NCBI GenBank assembly: GCA_964503895.1
Contig: CAZDCF010000005.1
Coordinates: forward strand, 24,206-88,205
Source of the DNA: Nitronereus sp964503895
GTDB lineage: Bacteria > Nitrospirota > Nitrospiria > Nitrospirales > UBA8639
Reading direction: 5' to 3'
Length of the DNA stretch: 64,000 nucleotides
Position 1 is the stretch's first letter; each line of letters starts with the position of its first letter. The notes under the pieces are model-generated. The model was not told the origin of the DNA, did no database searches, and worked only from the letters and a program-made list of their open reading frames with translations. Both the position numbers and the translations under genes were made by a program. Shown in pieces: positions 35,279 to 44,361 of the stretch.

Positions 35279-36570
35279 GTACCCTCACCTCGTGTTTGAA
35301 TGACGGCTCGACCGCGATACTCTGCAACCTTGCCTAGTTCTTCTTCAATTCGAAGAAGTTGATTATACTTGGCTAGGCGATCCGTGCGCGACAACGACCC
35401 GGTCTTAATTTGTCCAGCATTTAATGCCACCGCCAAATCTGCAATCGTCGTGTCTTCGGTCTCCCCTGAACGATGCGAAATAATAACACCATACCCTGCT
35501 TGCTTGGCCATTTCAACGGTTTTGAAGGTTTCGGTGAGTGTACCAATTTGATTCACCTTAACCAAAATCGCGGTACCGATTTTTTCGCGAATCCCTTTGG
35601 ACAAGTATTCAACATTAGTCACAAACAAATCATCACCCACCAATTGTACGCAATCACCCAACCGATCGGTTAATTGCTTCCACCCTTTCCAATCATCCTC
35701 ATTCAACCCATCTTCAATTGATACAATGGGATATCGACTTACCAACTGTTCATAAAATTCGGCCATCTGGGATGACGATTTCGGCACACCACCCTCAGCC
35801 TGCAACACATAACCTTTTTCTCCATAAAACTCACTCGCCGCTGCATCGAGCGCCAACACAATATCACTTCCAGGCTTATAACCAGCCTTGCAAATGGCTT
35901 CGATGGTCACAGCCAAAGCTTCTTCATTGGATTTCAAAGCTGGCGCAAATCCCCCTTCATCACCAACCGCTGTGCTCAAGCCTTTCCCTTTTAATAAGGC
36001 CTTCAAATGGTGAAACACCTCCATGCCCATCCGCAAGGCTTCACTAAAACATGATGCCCCAACTGGCATAATCATGAATTCCTGAATATCCAAGCCATTG
36101 TCTGCATGCGCACCGCCATTGATAATATTCATCATAGGCACGGGCAACTCACAAGCATTCGCCCCACCGATGTATCGATACAAGGGTTGCCCCATTTCTG
36201 CAGCGGCTGCACGCGCAACCGCCATTGACACGCCAAGCAAAGCATTAGCACCAAGTCGCGATTTACCCTTGGTGCCATCCAACGCAATCATGGCCGAATC
36301 CACGGCATTTTGGTCAAATGCATCCATGCCTCTGAGTTCAGGCTCGAGGATTTTCGCAATGCTCTGTAAGGCTTTAGTCACACCTTTTCCCATCCACCGT
36401 TTGAGGTCTTTATCTCGAAGTTCTAAAGCTTCACGAGTTCCGGTGGATGCACCAGACGGAACAGACGCCCGTCCCCAGGCCCCACTGGTTAATCGCACAT
36501 CGACTTCAACAGTTGGGGTGCCGCGCGAATCGAGAATGGCACGCCCTTTCAGTTCCTGAATCGCACTCAT
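35275..36570 (-). CDS. eno: Enolase
   Basis: It interconverts 2-phosphoglycerate and phosphoenolpyruvate. At 431 residues it is full length. Visible motifs include RAILDSRGTPTVEVDV at the start, GANALLGVSMAVARAAA, IMNIINGGAHADNGLDIQEF, the metal ligands in LALDAAAS, SIEDGLNEDDW and QLVGDDLFVTN, and the catalytic lysine/histidine region ILVKVNQIGTL and VIISHRSGETEDT. AAAGGA precedes the ATG. Confidence 0.98.
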   Translation of the reverse strand: MSAIQELKGRAILDSRGTPTVEVDVRLTSGAWGRASVPSGASTGTREALELRDKDLKRWMGKGVTKALQSIAKILEPELRGMDAFDQNAVDSAMIALDGTKGKSRLGANALLGVSMAVARAAAAEMGQPLYRYIGGANACELPVPMMNIINGGAHADNGLDIQEFMIMPVGASCFSEALRMGMEVFHHLKALLKGKGLSTAVGDEGGFAPALKSNEEALAVTIEAICKAGYKPGSDIVLALDAAASEFYGEKGYVLQAEGGVPKSSSQMAEFYEQLVSRYPIVSIEDGLNEDDWKGWKQLTDRLGDCVQLVGDDLFVTNVEYLSKGIREKIGTAILVKVNQIGTLTETFKTVEMAKQAGYGVIISHRSGETEDTTIADLAVALNAGQIKTGSLSRTDRLAKYNQLLRIEEELGKVAEYRGRAVIQTRGEGT

Positions 36571-36707
36571 GTATGCAGTCCTTTCGGGAAAATGAAGAAG
36601 AGATGAGGTTTCAAACTTTATTGAGGACAGTGTACTGTGCCCATCATACTAATTTTCCGCATTTTGACAAGAAAAATGACCAAAATTTTTAGAAGATTGC
36701 GTGAAAA

Positions 36708-38138
36708 TTATAAAGATAAGGCGCGCTTAAGAAGCTCGTTAACTTTTTGGGGGTTAGCTTTGCCATTCGAAGCTTTCATAACTTGACCGACAAAAAATCC
36801 GACCACAGCCTCTTTTCCTCCGCGATATTGCTCCACTTGAGCAGGATTACTGTCCAGCACTTCTTTGATCATTTGTTCTAAAGCGCCTTCGTCCGAGACT
36901 TGCTGAAGGTCCTTTTCTTCAACCAGTTGCGAGGCTGACTTTTCGCCAGCATAGAGTTCTGGGAAAATATCTTTCGCAGTTTTTAGACTAATGGTCCCTT
37001 TATGAACCAATTGCAACAACTCTACTAAGCGCTCTGGAGAAACTGGGGAATCCTCAACCGCCGTTCCAGCTTGGTTCAGTTCCCGTAATAATTCACCCAT
37101 GATAAAATTACTGATGGTTTTGGGTTCTTGGAATTGACTCACACAGGCTTCAAAAAAATCAGCTAGCTCTCGCGAACTCGTCAGCACACCAGCGTCATAT
37201 TCTGGCAAACTATAATCCTTTGTAAACCGCTCCTCACGGGTTTTGGGTAATTCCTGCAACGTACCGCGAATTTCCTCAATCCACTCATCGTCAATTGAGA
37301 GCGGCAGAAGATCAGGATCGGGAAAATAACGATAGTCGTGTGCTTCTTCCTTATCTCGCATAACTGCAGTTTGACCGAGTTCAATATTCCAGAGGCGCGT
37401 TTCCTGATAGACCTTTCCACCTTCGGACAGGACCTTAGTTTGGCGTTTAACCTCGTATTCTATGGCATCCTTGACAAACTTGAAGGAGTTAATATTTTTC
37501 AATTCCACTTTAGTCCCAAAAGTGTCAGAGCCAGTCGGACGAATCGAAATATTCGGCTCACACCGCATGCTCCCCTGTTCCATGTTGCCGTCACACACAT
37601 CGAGATAGACCAATACATCACGGAGCGATTTCAAATACGCCACAACTTCGTCGGCCGAATGCATATCCGGCTCAGTGACAATCTCCAATAAAGGAGTCCC
37701 AGCTCGGTTCAAGTCCACATAACTATGGCTGCCTTCGACCACATGAACGTTTTTCCCAGCATCTTCCTCCAGATGCGCACGTCGGATGTGGACTCGCTTG
37801 CCAGAACCGTTGACATCTAGGTCAATCCATCCGTTTTCGCAAATCGGCTCTTCGTACTGGGAGATTTGATAGCCCTTCGGCAGATCTGGATAGAAATAGT
37901 TTTTACGCGCAAAAATATTCGTGGAGCGAATCGAACAGTTCAGAGCCAGTCCTGTTCGAATGGCCATTTCCACAGCACGTTTATTGATGACTGGGAGCGA
38001 GCCTGGCAACCCCAGGCAAACCGAGCAGGTTTGGGTATTAGCAGGACGGCCAAACTCCGTTCCACACCCACAAAACATTTTAGATTGGGTTCGAAGTTGT
38101 GCATGAACTTCTAGACCAATGACTGTTTCGAAGGTCAC
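36708..38138 (-). CDS. gatB: Asp/Glu-tRNA(Asn/Gln) amidotransferase subunit B
   Basis: GatB is the kinase/transamidase subunit that converts Glu-tRNA(Gln) or Asp-tRNA(Asn). The 476 residues include FETVIGLEVHAQLRTQSKMFC, the zinc-site CSVCLGLPGSLPV, YFYPDLPKGYQISQYE, and the C-terminal YqeY-like tRNA-binding domain ending VGQVMKASNGKANPQKVNELL. It lies after gatC-panD-gatA-DUF948-YtxH on the same strand with tiny gaps, so all three subunits are in one transcript. Confidence 0.97.
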   Translation of the reverse strand: MTFETVIGLEVHAQLRTQSKMFCGCGTEFGRPANTQTCSVCLGLPGSLPVINKRAVEMAIRTGLALNCSIRSTNIFARKNYFYPDLPKGYQISQYEEPICENGWIDLDVNGSGKRVHIRRAHLEEDAGKNVHVVEGSHSYVDLNRAGTPLLEIVTEPDMHSADEVVAYLKSLRDVLVYLDVCDGNMEQGSMRCEPNISIRPTGSDTFGTKVELKNINSFKFVKDAIEYEVKRQTKVLSEGGKVYQETRLWNIELGQTAVMRDKEEAHDYRYFPDPDLLPLSIDDEWIEEIRGTLQELPKTREERFTKDYSLPEYDAGVLTSSRELADFFEACVSQFQEPKTISNFIMGELLRELNQAGTAVEDSPVSPERLVELLQLVHKGTISLKTAKDIFPELYAGEKSASQLVEEKDLQQVSDEGALEQMIKEVLDSNPAQVEQYRGGKEAVVGFFVGQVMKASNGKANPQKVNELLKRALSL

Positions 38139-38140
38139 AA

Positions 38141-38461
38141 CTAGGAGGCCGGTTTGTCACGAGATGGGTCACGCAAAGGCCGCATAGCTTCTTTACCAGC
38201 ATCCACGGCATCTTTTACTACTGAACTGGCTTCGGACATAAACTCCCGGCTCTTGCTGACTACGTCATCCCAGGTATAGTTGGTTCGTCCTGAAATATCT
38301 CGAAAGTCGTCACTAGCCCGTCTGGCGGCTCGCAATAAACTTTCTCGGGATTCTCTCCCAGTTTGCGGCGCGAGTAAAAAGGCGGTGGCCGCGCCTAATA
38401 AAATTCCGCTTAAAAACGCCAGCGCCACGCTTCCAGCGGAGGCTCCGTTATTCCCTGCCAT
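38141..38461 (-). CDS. YtxH domain protein
   Basis: This 106-residue protein has one N-terminal membrane helix (VALAFLSGILLGAATAFLLA) ending in the APQTGRESRE motif typical of YtxH 'gas vesicle/stress' proteins, then an amphipathic helical tail (SKSREFMSEASSVVKDAVDAG). It overlaps the DUF948 gene by 14 bases, a common pairing; such pairs are thought to act at the envelope. Its place between gat genes is probably an operon convenience. Confidence 0.85.
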   Translation of the reverse strand: MAGNNGASAGSVALAFLSGILLGAATAFLLAPQTGRESRESLLRAARRASDDFRDISGRTNYTWDDVVSKSREFMSEASSVVKDAVDAGKEAMRPLRDPSRDKPAS

Positions 38462-38852
38462 TGTAATACCCTCCTTCTTTATGAACCCGGCCCTTAATCG
38501 TCGTGGCCGCAGCCTTCATTCCCGAAAACACACGCACGAGATTCGTCATTATCGCACTGCTTTTCCCTTTGACAGCCCCATGCACTTGATGAACGGTATC
38601 CCCAACTTCGCCAATGGCATTCATCAACACAGCCGCTCGATCTACACCTTCCTTGGCTTGAGTAGTCAAAGCATGCACATTTTCGCTCGTACCCTTGATC
38701 TCTTTAAGCAACCTTGGCAATTCGTTATTGACTTGAGCCAAAAGCCGTTCGGATTGTGCAACGGCCCGCCGCAATTGAATCACGGTCGGCACGAGATATC
38801 CCACCAGCACCAAAAAGGCTACAGCAATCACAACCGCGGCAAAATCAATCAT
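38448..38852 (-). CDS. DUF948 membrane protein
   Basis: This 134-residue protein has an N-terminal helix (VVIAVAFLVLVGYLVPTV) and a long coiled region (LRRAVAQSERLLAQVNNELPRLLKEI, then a second helix). This fits DUF948, a family found beside YtxH genes and annotated as general-stress-like. It begins 14 bases after gatA and overlaps the YtxH gene downstream. Confidence 0.85.
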   Translation of the reverse strand: MIDFAAVVIAVAFLVLVGYLVPTVIQLRRAVAQSERLLAQVNNELPRLLKEIKGTSENVHALTTQAKEGVDRAAVLMNAIGEVGDTVHQVHGAVKGKSSAIMTNLVRVFSGMKAAATTIKGRVHKEGGYYNGRE

Positions 38853-38866
38853 GCATCACCCTTTCG

Positions 38867-40336
38867 TTAGCGGATTGCTGGACGTTTCTTTCGCCAATTG
38901 GTCACCATTTCGTACGCACGTGCCGCGCGCAACAGAGTTTCCTCTTCAAAAGGTCTGCCCATGATTTGCAATCCTATTGGAAGCCCATTCTGGCTGAAGC
39001 CAGATGGAATTGATATCGCCGGAATCCCAGCTAAACTTGCTGAGATAGTATATAGATCTGACAAATACATTTGTAGGGGATCTTCGATTTTTTCTCCCAA
39101 TTGAAAAGCTGGGGTCGGCGTGACCGGTGCAACCAGCAAATCTACCTCTTCAAAGACCTGCTCAAAGTCCCGTTTGATCAACGTTCGTACGGCTTGGGCC
39201 TTGGCATAATACGCATCGTAATAGCCGCTGCTTAGGGCATAGGTGCCAAGCATGACACGACGTTTGACTTCCGAACCAAATCCTTCTTGCCGTGTAGTCC
39301 GATACATTTCCAACAAATCTTGCGATACCTTGGAACGGAATCCGTATTTTACACCATCGTACCTGGCAAGGTTTGAACTGGCCTCAGCCGTAGCTAATAC
39401 ATAATAGGTGGCCACAGCGACTCCCGTATGCGGGAGTGAGACTTCTTTAATTTCTCCATTAAGCTGATCCATTTCCTCAATGGCTTGGCGTACGGACTCC
39501 TCAACCTCATGGTCCAAACCTTCAGCAAAAAATTCTTTAGGCACCCCGATCTTCAGTTTCTTGAGGTCTTTCTTTTTAAATGCACGAGTAAAATCAGGAA
39601 CGGGCTCATCGACAGATGTGGAATCCATAGGATCTTGACCGGCCAACACGTTCATCATGATAGCAGCATCCCATACATCTTTTGTAATGGGACCGATTTG
39701 ATCAAGTGAGGAAGCAAAGGCAATCAGGCCATATCGAGAAACACGGCCATAGGTTGGTTTCAAGCCTACCACTCCACAAAATGCCGCCGGTTGCCTGATT
39801 GATCCACCAGTATCTGTGCCAATGGCAGCCACACACTCATCTGCTGCCACAGCTGCTGCAGAGCCACCACTTGAACCACCTGGCACATAACTCAGTTTCC
39901 AGGGATTTCGGCTTGGTCCAAAAGCCGAATGTTCGGTGGATGACCCCATGCCAAACTCATCCAGATTCGTCTTACCAATAGGAAAAAACTGATGCTCACG
40001 CATCTTGCGAACCACAGTTGCATCATATGGTGGTTTGAATTGGCCAAGGATTCTGGAGGAACATGTAGTAGCCAAATCTGACGTACAAATATTGTCTTTA
40101 ATAGCAATGGGCATGGCCATAAGCGGCATGGTTTTTCGCCAAGATTTCAGTTCCTCATCGACGGCCTTCGCTTGCCCGAAAATCTCTTCCTTATCATTGA
40201 CCGTCACATAGGCCTTAACCTTGGACTCCACCACACTCAAGCGCAGGTAATAAGCTCGCGCGATTTCATACGCGCTGGCCTTGCCTCCAGTAAACGCATC
40301 TTGTAATTCCTTAAGGGTTAATTTGAAGAGCGCCAT
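38867..40336 (-). CDS. gatA: Asp/Glu-tRNA(Asn/Gln) amidotransferase subunit A
   Basis: This is the amidase subunit that frees ammonia from glutamine. The 489 residues carry the Ser-cisSer-Lys triad: lysine in PIAIKDNIC, cis-serine and nucleophile in the signature GGSSGGSAAAVAA and GTDTGGSIRQPA. The start (ALFKLTLKELQDAFTGGKAS) is typical. It follows panD with a 61-base gap. Confidence 0.97.
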   Translation of the reverse strand: MALFKLTLKELQDAFTGGKASAYEIARAYYLRLSVVESKVKAYVTVNDKEEIFGQAKAVDEELKSWRKTMPLMAMPIAIKDNICTSDLATTCSSRILGQFKPPYDATVVRKMREHQFFPIGKTNLDEFGMGSSTEHSAFGPSRNPWKLSYVPGGSSGGSAAAVAADECVAAIGTDTGGSIRQPAAFCGVVGLKPTYGRVSRYGLIAFASSLDQIGPITKDVWDAAIMMNVLAGQDPMDSTSVDEPVPDFTRAFKKKDLKKLKIGVPKEFFAEGLDHEVEESVRQAIEEMDQLNGEIKEVSLPHTGVAVATYYVLATAEASSNLARYDGVKYGFRSKVSQDLLEMYRTTRQEGFGSEVKRRVMLGTYALSSGYYDAYYAKAQAVRTLIKRDFEQVFEEVDLLVAPVTPTPAFQLGEKIEDPLQMYLSDLYTISASLAGIPAISIPSGFSQNGLPIGLQIMGRPFEEETLLRAARAYEMVTNWRKKRPAIR

Positions 40337-40397
40337 GAGAGAGATAACAACTTCTGAACCGGACTACATTTCGAGGGCATGCTGTCAAAGAAGAGTT

Positions 40398-40754
40398 CTA
40401 GGGGTGATTCATCATTTTGTTGTGAGCATCCACTTGAATAATCTTTGGGAGATGATGCTTGGCTTCCTCATCATTATAATATTCATAGCAAAAGATAATG
40501 ACCTGATCTCCGGTCACTCCTTTCCTAGCAGTTGGGCCGTTTAACACAACTTCGCCAGAGCCACGTTTTCCATTAATCGCATAGGTGGTAAATCGCTCAC
40601 CATTATTGAGATTCGAAACCATCACTAGTTCATAAGGCAAAATTCCAGCAGCGTCCAATAAGTCTTCATCCACAGTCAGACTGCCTTCATATTCCAAGCA
40701 AGCATCCGTCACCACAGCACGATGAATTTTAGCTCTTAACATATGACGCAGCAT
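40398..40754 (-). CDS. panD: Aspartate 1-decarboxylase proenzyme
   Basis: It makes beta-alanine for pantothenate and CoA. The 118-residue proenzyme has the self-cleavage site at G24-S25 (CLEYEGSLTVD), exactly where E. coli PanD cleaves to form its pyruvoyl group. Also present are the active-site lysine in RAKIHRAVV and AINGKRGSGEVVLNGPTAR. It sits between gatC and gatA, an unusual place, 18 bases after gatC. Confidence 0.96.
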   Translation of the reverse strand: MLRHMLRAKIHRAVVTDACLEYEGSLTVDEDLLDAAGILPYELVMVSNLNNGERFTTYAINGKRGSGEVVLNGPTARKGVTGDQVIIFCYEYYNDEEAKHHLPKIIQVDAHNKMMNHP

Positions 40755-40772
40755 GGCTGTATTCCTTCTATA

Positions 40773-41066
40773 TCAACGTTCGCTAATAATTTTAGGCACC
40801 TGAAGCATGCCATCTTTTGCTACTGGAGCATTCCCCACAGCCTTGTTTTGAGGAACGGATTCGCGCACTTCATCTTCCCGCAACACATTGGCCTGACTCA
40901 CCACGGACGTCATAGGGCTTATTCCCTCGATGTCCACCTGATTCAGTTCTTCCATGTAAGTCAGAATACTGCTGAGTTGATAGCTAAGTTGCTCTTTCTC
41001 AGCCTCACTGATTTGAATGCGAGCTAAATCCGCGACATATTCCGCTTCTTTTTGAGTCAGTTTCAT
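40773..41066 (-). CDS. gatC: Asp/Glu-tRNA(Asn/Gln) amidotransferase subunit C
   Basis: This 97-residue stabilising subunit wraps GatA and GatB. It begins MKLTQKEAEYVADLARIQIS and has LSSILTYMEELNQVDIEGI and the end region RED.VRESVPQ, all typical of GatC. It is the first gene of the minus-strand run that continues through panD, gatA, DUF948, YtxH and gatB. Confidence 0.95.
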   Translation of the reverse strand: MKLTQKEAEYVADLARIQISEAEKEQLSYQLSSILTYMEELNQVDIEGISPMTSVVSQANVLREDEVRESVPQNKAVGNAPVAKDGMLQVPKIISER

Positions 41067-41601
41067 TTGACAAAAACCTCAACCTCTCAATTTTATTAGA
41101 ATTTTCAAAACCCAAAATCCTACGTTACGCACCACCCCTATTTGACCACGAATCAAATAAAAAGAGCAACGATTGAGTGACCGGTACTTTTAGCATGAAG
41201 CTCAAACGAAAAGCTACTGGCTACCAGACTCTGGACAGCATTCCTTCTTTGGCCATCAATTGGACATCGGTCAAACTTTTCGGTTCTTTTCGTAACAATC
41301 TTTTCCGAAGCTGTCCGGATTTGGGCTAATGAAAGATTAACTTGCAATTGAGGGGTTTCAGAATTAGATTTCACCTTCCGCTTCTATCAAAAAATGAAAA
41401 ACCTTCGACTCAAATTCCCTAACGAGACCAAAATTAACAGAGACAGAAGTCTAGGGACAAATCAATGAAACCCTTAACATTGCTTGAAGACTAAAAGCTT
41501 AATTATTAATACCTATTTCTATCTAAAAAAGTGCGAGAAAACAATGCCTTGCTGCTTTTTAAAATGGTGTGCTAAGGTCTTTTTCCCGTGGGAAAACCTA
41601 A
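41067..41601. other. Intergenic region between divergent gatC and rsmD
   Basis: These 535 bases should hold the divergent promoters of the gat run and of rsmD. A 73-codon minus-strand frame (GTG at 41374) lies here, but its GGAAG is only about one base from the start and the sequence is not recognised, so I do not call it. No hairpin or clear operator was seen. Confidence 0.5.
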
Positions 41602-42192
41602 ATGACACTTCGCGTAGTTGCAGGAGTTCAAAAGGGCAGACGGCTAAAGCGGCCAATGGGTCCTGGGTTGCGACCGACTTCTGCTCGGGTCAAAGAGGCC
41701 CTCTTTTCCATTATTGCTGACCGTCTCCCTAATGCACAGGTATTAGATTTGTACGCGGGAACTGGGGCCTTAGGACTCGAAGCTCTAAGCCGTGGAGCAC
41801 GAGAGGTTGTGTTTGTAGAAAACCAGGAATCGACAATAAACGTGCTGCGCGAAAATATACAAAACTGTTCTTTGACTCAATGCTGCACCATTATTGCCGA
41901 AGATGTGGAGACGTTTTTGACAACCCCTTCTTCACTCAATGATACCACAACATTCGATCTAGTATTTGCGGATCCCCCTTATGAAATTTCAAACTTAGAT
42001 CCACTACTCTCTAAACTTGATGCCGCTCAACGAATTACTAGGAATGGGTTTGTAGTCGTGGAACATTTCAAGAAAACCTTGCTCCCCCTACGAACCGGGC
42101 AACTACAACAATCAAAGCAATCGCGTTATGGCGATACTATGTTGAGCTTTTACCAATTTATTCCACCGTCTACTGAGAACTCATGCGCATAG
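41602..42192 (+). CDS. rsmD: 16S rRNA (guanine-966 N2)-methyltransferase
   Basis: This 196-residue SAM-dependent methyltransferase modifies 16S rRNA. It shows RVVAGVQKGRRLKRPMG, the RPTSARVKEALFSII motif, the SAM pocket VLDLYAGTGALGLEALSRGA and the catalytic FADPPYE (motif IV of N2/N6 methylases). It overlaps coaD by 10 bases; the rsmD-coaD pair is widely conserved. Confidence 0.96.
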   Translation: MTLRVVAGVQKGRRLKRPMGPGLRPTSARVKEALFSIIADRLPNAQVLDLYAGTGALGLEALSRGAREVVFVENQESTINVLRENIQNCSLTQCCTIIAEDVETFLTTPSSLNDTTTFDLVFADPPYEISNLDPLLSKLDAAQRITRNGFVVVEHFKKTLLPLRTGQLQQSKQSRYGDTMLSFYQFIPPSTENSCA

Positions 42193-42671
42193 GCGTCTAT
42201 CCTGGCACCTTTGACCCAATCACCCGTGGTCATACCGACATCGTAGCCCGAAGTCTGCGATTATTTGATCGCCTCATTGTAGCTGTAGCACCCAATCCTC
42301 GAAAAGAACCACTTTTACCCATCAATGATCGAGTCGAATTAGCGAAAATTGCCACGAAAAACTTTGCGCATGTAGAAGTTGAGGCTTTCAACGGTCTTCT
42401 TGTCGAGTATGTGCATTCTCGTGGAGCCCACGGCATCATTCGTGGATTGCGCGCTTTGTCGGATTTTGAACACGAATTTCAAATGGCTTTGTTAAACCGA
42501 AAAATTGATGCACAATTAGAAACCGTGTTTCTCATGCCAAGCGAGGAATACTCGTATTTGACCTCGAACATTGTTAAAGAACTCGCCATGTTTGGGGGCC
42601 CATTAGAGGATTTTGTTTGCCCAGAAGTAGCTGAGAAACTACGGAAATGGTATCGCGGATCTAAGTCATGA
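42183..42671 (+). CDS. coaD: Phosphopantetheine adenylyltransferase
   Basis: This 162-residue enzyme catalyses the penultimate step of CoA synthesis. The nucleotidyltransferase motif is YPGTFDPITRGHTDI (T/HxGH), followed by RGLRALSDFEHEFQMALLNR and SYLTSNIVKELA. The start overlaps rsmD by 10 bases and the stop overlaps the aminotransferase start (ATGA), so three genes are coupled. panD, 1.4 kb away in a divergent transcript, serves the same pathway. Confidence 0.97.
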   Translation: MRIGVYPGTFDPITRGHTDIVARSLRLFDRLIVAVAPNPRKEPLLPINDRVELAKIATKNFAHVEVEAFNGLLVEYVHSRGAHGIIRGLRALSDFEHEFQMALLNRKIDAQLETVFLMPSEEYSYLTSNIVKELAMFGGPLEDFVCPEVAEKLRKWYRGSKS

Positions 42672-43861
42672 AGCTTTCAATTCGCTCAGCCCGTATTGTC
42701 CCTTCACCAACTTTAAGTATTACGGCCAAAGCTAAAGCCATGATGGCTCAAGGAATTGGTGTCATCGATTTTTCAGCAGGCGAACTCGCGCAAGACACAC
42801 CGGATTTTGCAAAGAGAGGTGGAGAGGCCGCTATTCAAACAGGTTTTACTCAGTACACACCAGTTCCTGGAACCGACGAATTACGACAAGCTATCTCGGA
42901 TAAGTTTCAAAGAGACCAAGGTGTGACTTATGACAAGTCTCAGATTCTGGTTTCATGCGGCGCAAAACATTCACTTTATAATTTATTTCAGGCCTTGATC
43001 GATCCAGGAGATGAAGTGATCATTCCTACGCCATACTGGGTGTCTTATCCTGATCAAGTCCTATTAGCCGATGGCACTCCGGTGATTTTGCAAACTCGTG
43101 AATCCGAGAGTCATGCCATTGACCCAAATGCCTTGGAGGCCTGCATCACCCCGAAAACCAAAGCTTTGATCTTGAATAGCCCCAACAACCCTAGCGGATC
43201 GATTTATACGAGGGCTACACTTCGACAGGTTGCGGCCATCGCAAAGAAGCATAAGATGCTAATTATCTCCGATGAGATTTACGAGAAGCTTGTCTTTGGA
43301 GAACCACCATTTCTTAGCATTGTAACCGTTGCCCCCGAATGCATTGAACAAACCGTCGTAGTTAACGGTATCTCAAAAGCCTATGCAATGACTGGTTGGC
43401 GCATTGGCTATGCTGCTGGTCCAAAAGATTTAATCGCAGCTATGTCGAAGATACAAGGGCAAAGCACGTCCAATCCCACTTCCATTTCCCAGAAAGCTGC
43501 ATTAGCTGCATTAAACGGTGGTTCAGCATTTTTTGAAGAAATGGTCAAAGACCTTCGCCCTAAAAGAGACTTTGTGGTCGAAAAACTCAATGCAATCTCC
43601 GGCGTGACATGCCCGGCACCTTCGGGAGCGTTTTATGCCTACCCAAATGTTGCTGGACTGCTCGGACGTCGCCATTCCGGAGGAACGATTTCCACTGCTA
43701 CTGACCTGGCAGCCTATTTGCTCGAGAAAGCCCACCTGGCCTGTGTGCCTGGCGAACCATTCGGAAGTCCTTCTCACCTTCGATTATCCTATACCCCAAC
43801 CATAGAAGTCGTTCAAAAAGGCATGGAACGGTTACGAGCAGCAATTGACGTGTTGTCATAG
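42668..43861 (+). CDS. PLP-dependent aminotransferase, aspartate aminotransferase-like
   Basis: This 397-residue fold-type I class I aminotransferase carries SPNNPSGSIY, the Schiff-base lysine in VVNGISKAYAMTGWRIGY, and LRLSYTPTIE with the carboxylate-binding arginine. The sequence fits the bacterial Ib aspartate aminotransferase group (PLP-dependent exchange of Asp/Glu with keto acids). The ATG overlaps the coaD stop. Confidence 0.92.
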   Translation: MKLSIRSARIVPSPTLSITAKAKAMMAQGIGVIDFSAGELAQDTPDFAKRGGEAAIQTGFTQYTPVPGTDELRQAISDKFQRDQGVTYDKSQILVSCGAKHSLYNLFQALIDPGDEVIIPTPYWVSYPDQVLLADGTPVILQTRESESHAIDPNALEACITPKTKALILNSPNNPSGSIYTRATLRQVAAIAKKHKMLIISDEIYEKLVFGEPPFLSIVTVAPECIEQTVVVNGISKAYAMTGWRIGYAAGPKDLIAAMSKIQGQSTSNPTSISQKAALAALNGGSAFFEEMVKDLRPKRDFVVEKLNAISGVTCPAPSGAFYAYPNVAGLLGRRHSGGTISTATDLAAYLLEKAHLACVPGEPFGSPSHLRLSYTPTIEVVQKGMERLRAAIDVLS

Positions 43862-43941
43862 ACTTGCCTTAACAACTAAAATTTTGGTGTTATTGAAACT
43901 TGAAGTACTAACGATATTTTACTCTAGGAAGGAAATTGGCC

Positions 43942-44343
43942 GTGCCCATATACGAGTATCAGTGCGAATCCTGTGAGCACATATTTGAAACCCAGCAAAA
44001 GTTTTCAGACCCACCAGTAGAAGCATGCGTTAAATGTGGCAAAAGCGTCCGAAAACTAATCTCCGCCCCAGGCATCCTGTTCAAAGGAACAGGATGGTAT
44101 GTGACAGACTACTCGAATAAATTGAAAGATCCCAATCTATCCAAACCCAGCGCATCAGCTGGGGGAAAACAGGATAGCGGGACTTCGGGAGTTTCAGGTG
44201 GGGATAGTGGTGGAGATTCTAATTCAAGTGGTGGAAAAAGCGACTCGAGTTCAACCTCGTCATCCTCTTCTGATTCCTCGTCATCCTCTTCTAGTTCCTC
44301 ATCATCCTCAACATCGTCATCTTCGCCAAAATCGGGCTCTTAA
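43942..44343 (+). CDS. FmdB-family zinc-ribbon protein with serine-rich tail
   Basis: The first ~60 residues are a FmdB/CxxC zinc ribbon: MPIYEYQCESC with a second pair CVKCGK and the typical end LISAPGILFKGTGWYVTDY. I chose GTG 43942 because it gives the canonical MPIYEY start; the upstream TTG would add two residues. The rest is a long low-complexity tail of S/D/G (runs such as SSSSSSSSSSTSSSS), much longer than in most family members. Family members are putative regulators. AGGAAGG precedes the start. Confidence 0.85.
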   Translation: MPIYEYQCESCEHIFETQQKFSDPPVEACVKCGKSVRKLISAPGILFKGTGWYVTDYSNKLKDPNLSKPSASAGGKQDSGTSGVSGGDSGGDSNSSGGKSDSSSTSSSSSDSSSSSSSSSSSSTSSSSPKSGS

Positions 44344-44361
44344 AAGATGTGCCTACCGGAT

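Noticed and set aside
41153..41374. 73-codon minus-strand frame between gatC and rsmD
   Set aside because: The GTG start is too close to its only purine-rich stretch and the sequence is not recognised; too weak to call.
44230..44340. CRISPR- or microsatellite-like repeat
   Set aside because: The repetition is codon-level serine low complexity inside the FmdB-like gene, not spaced repeats.
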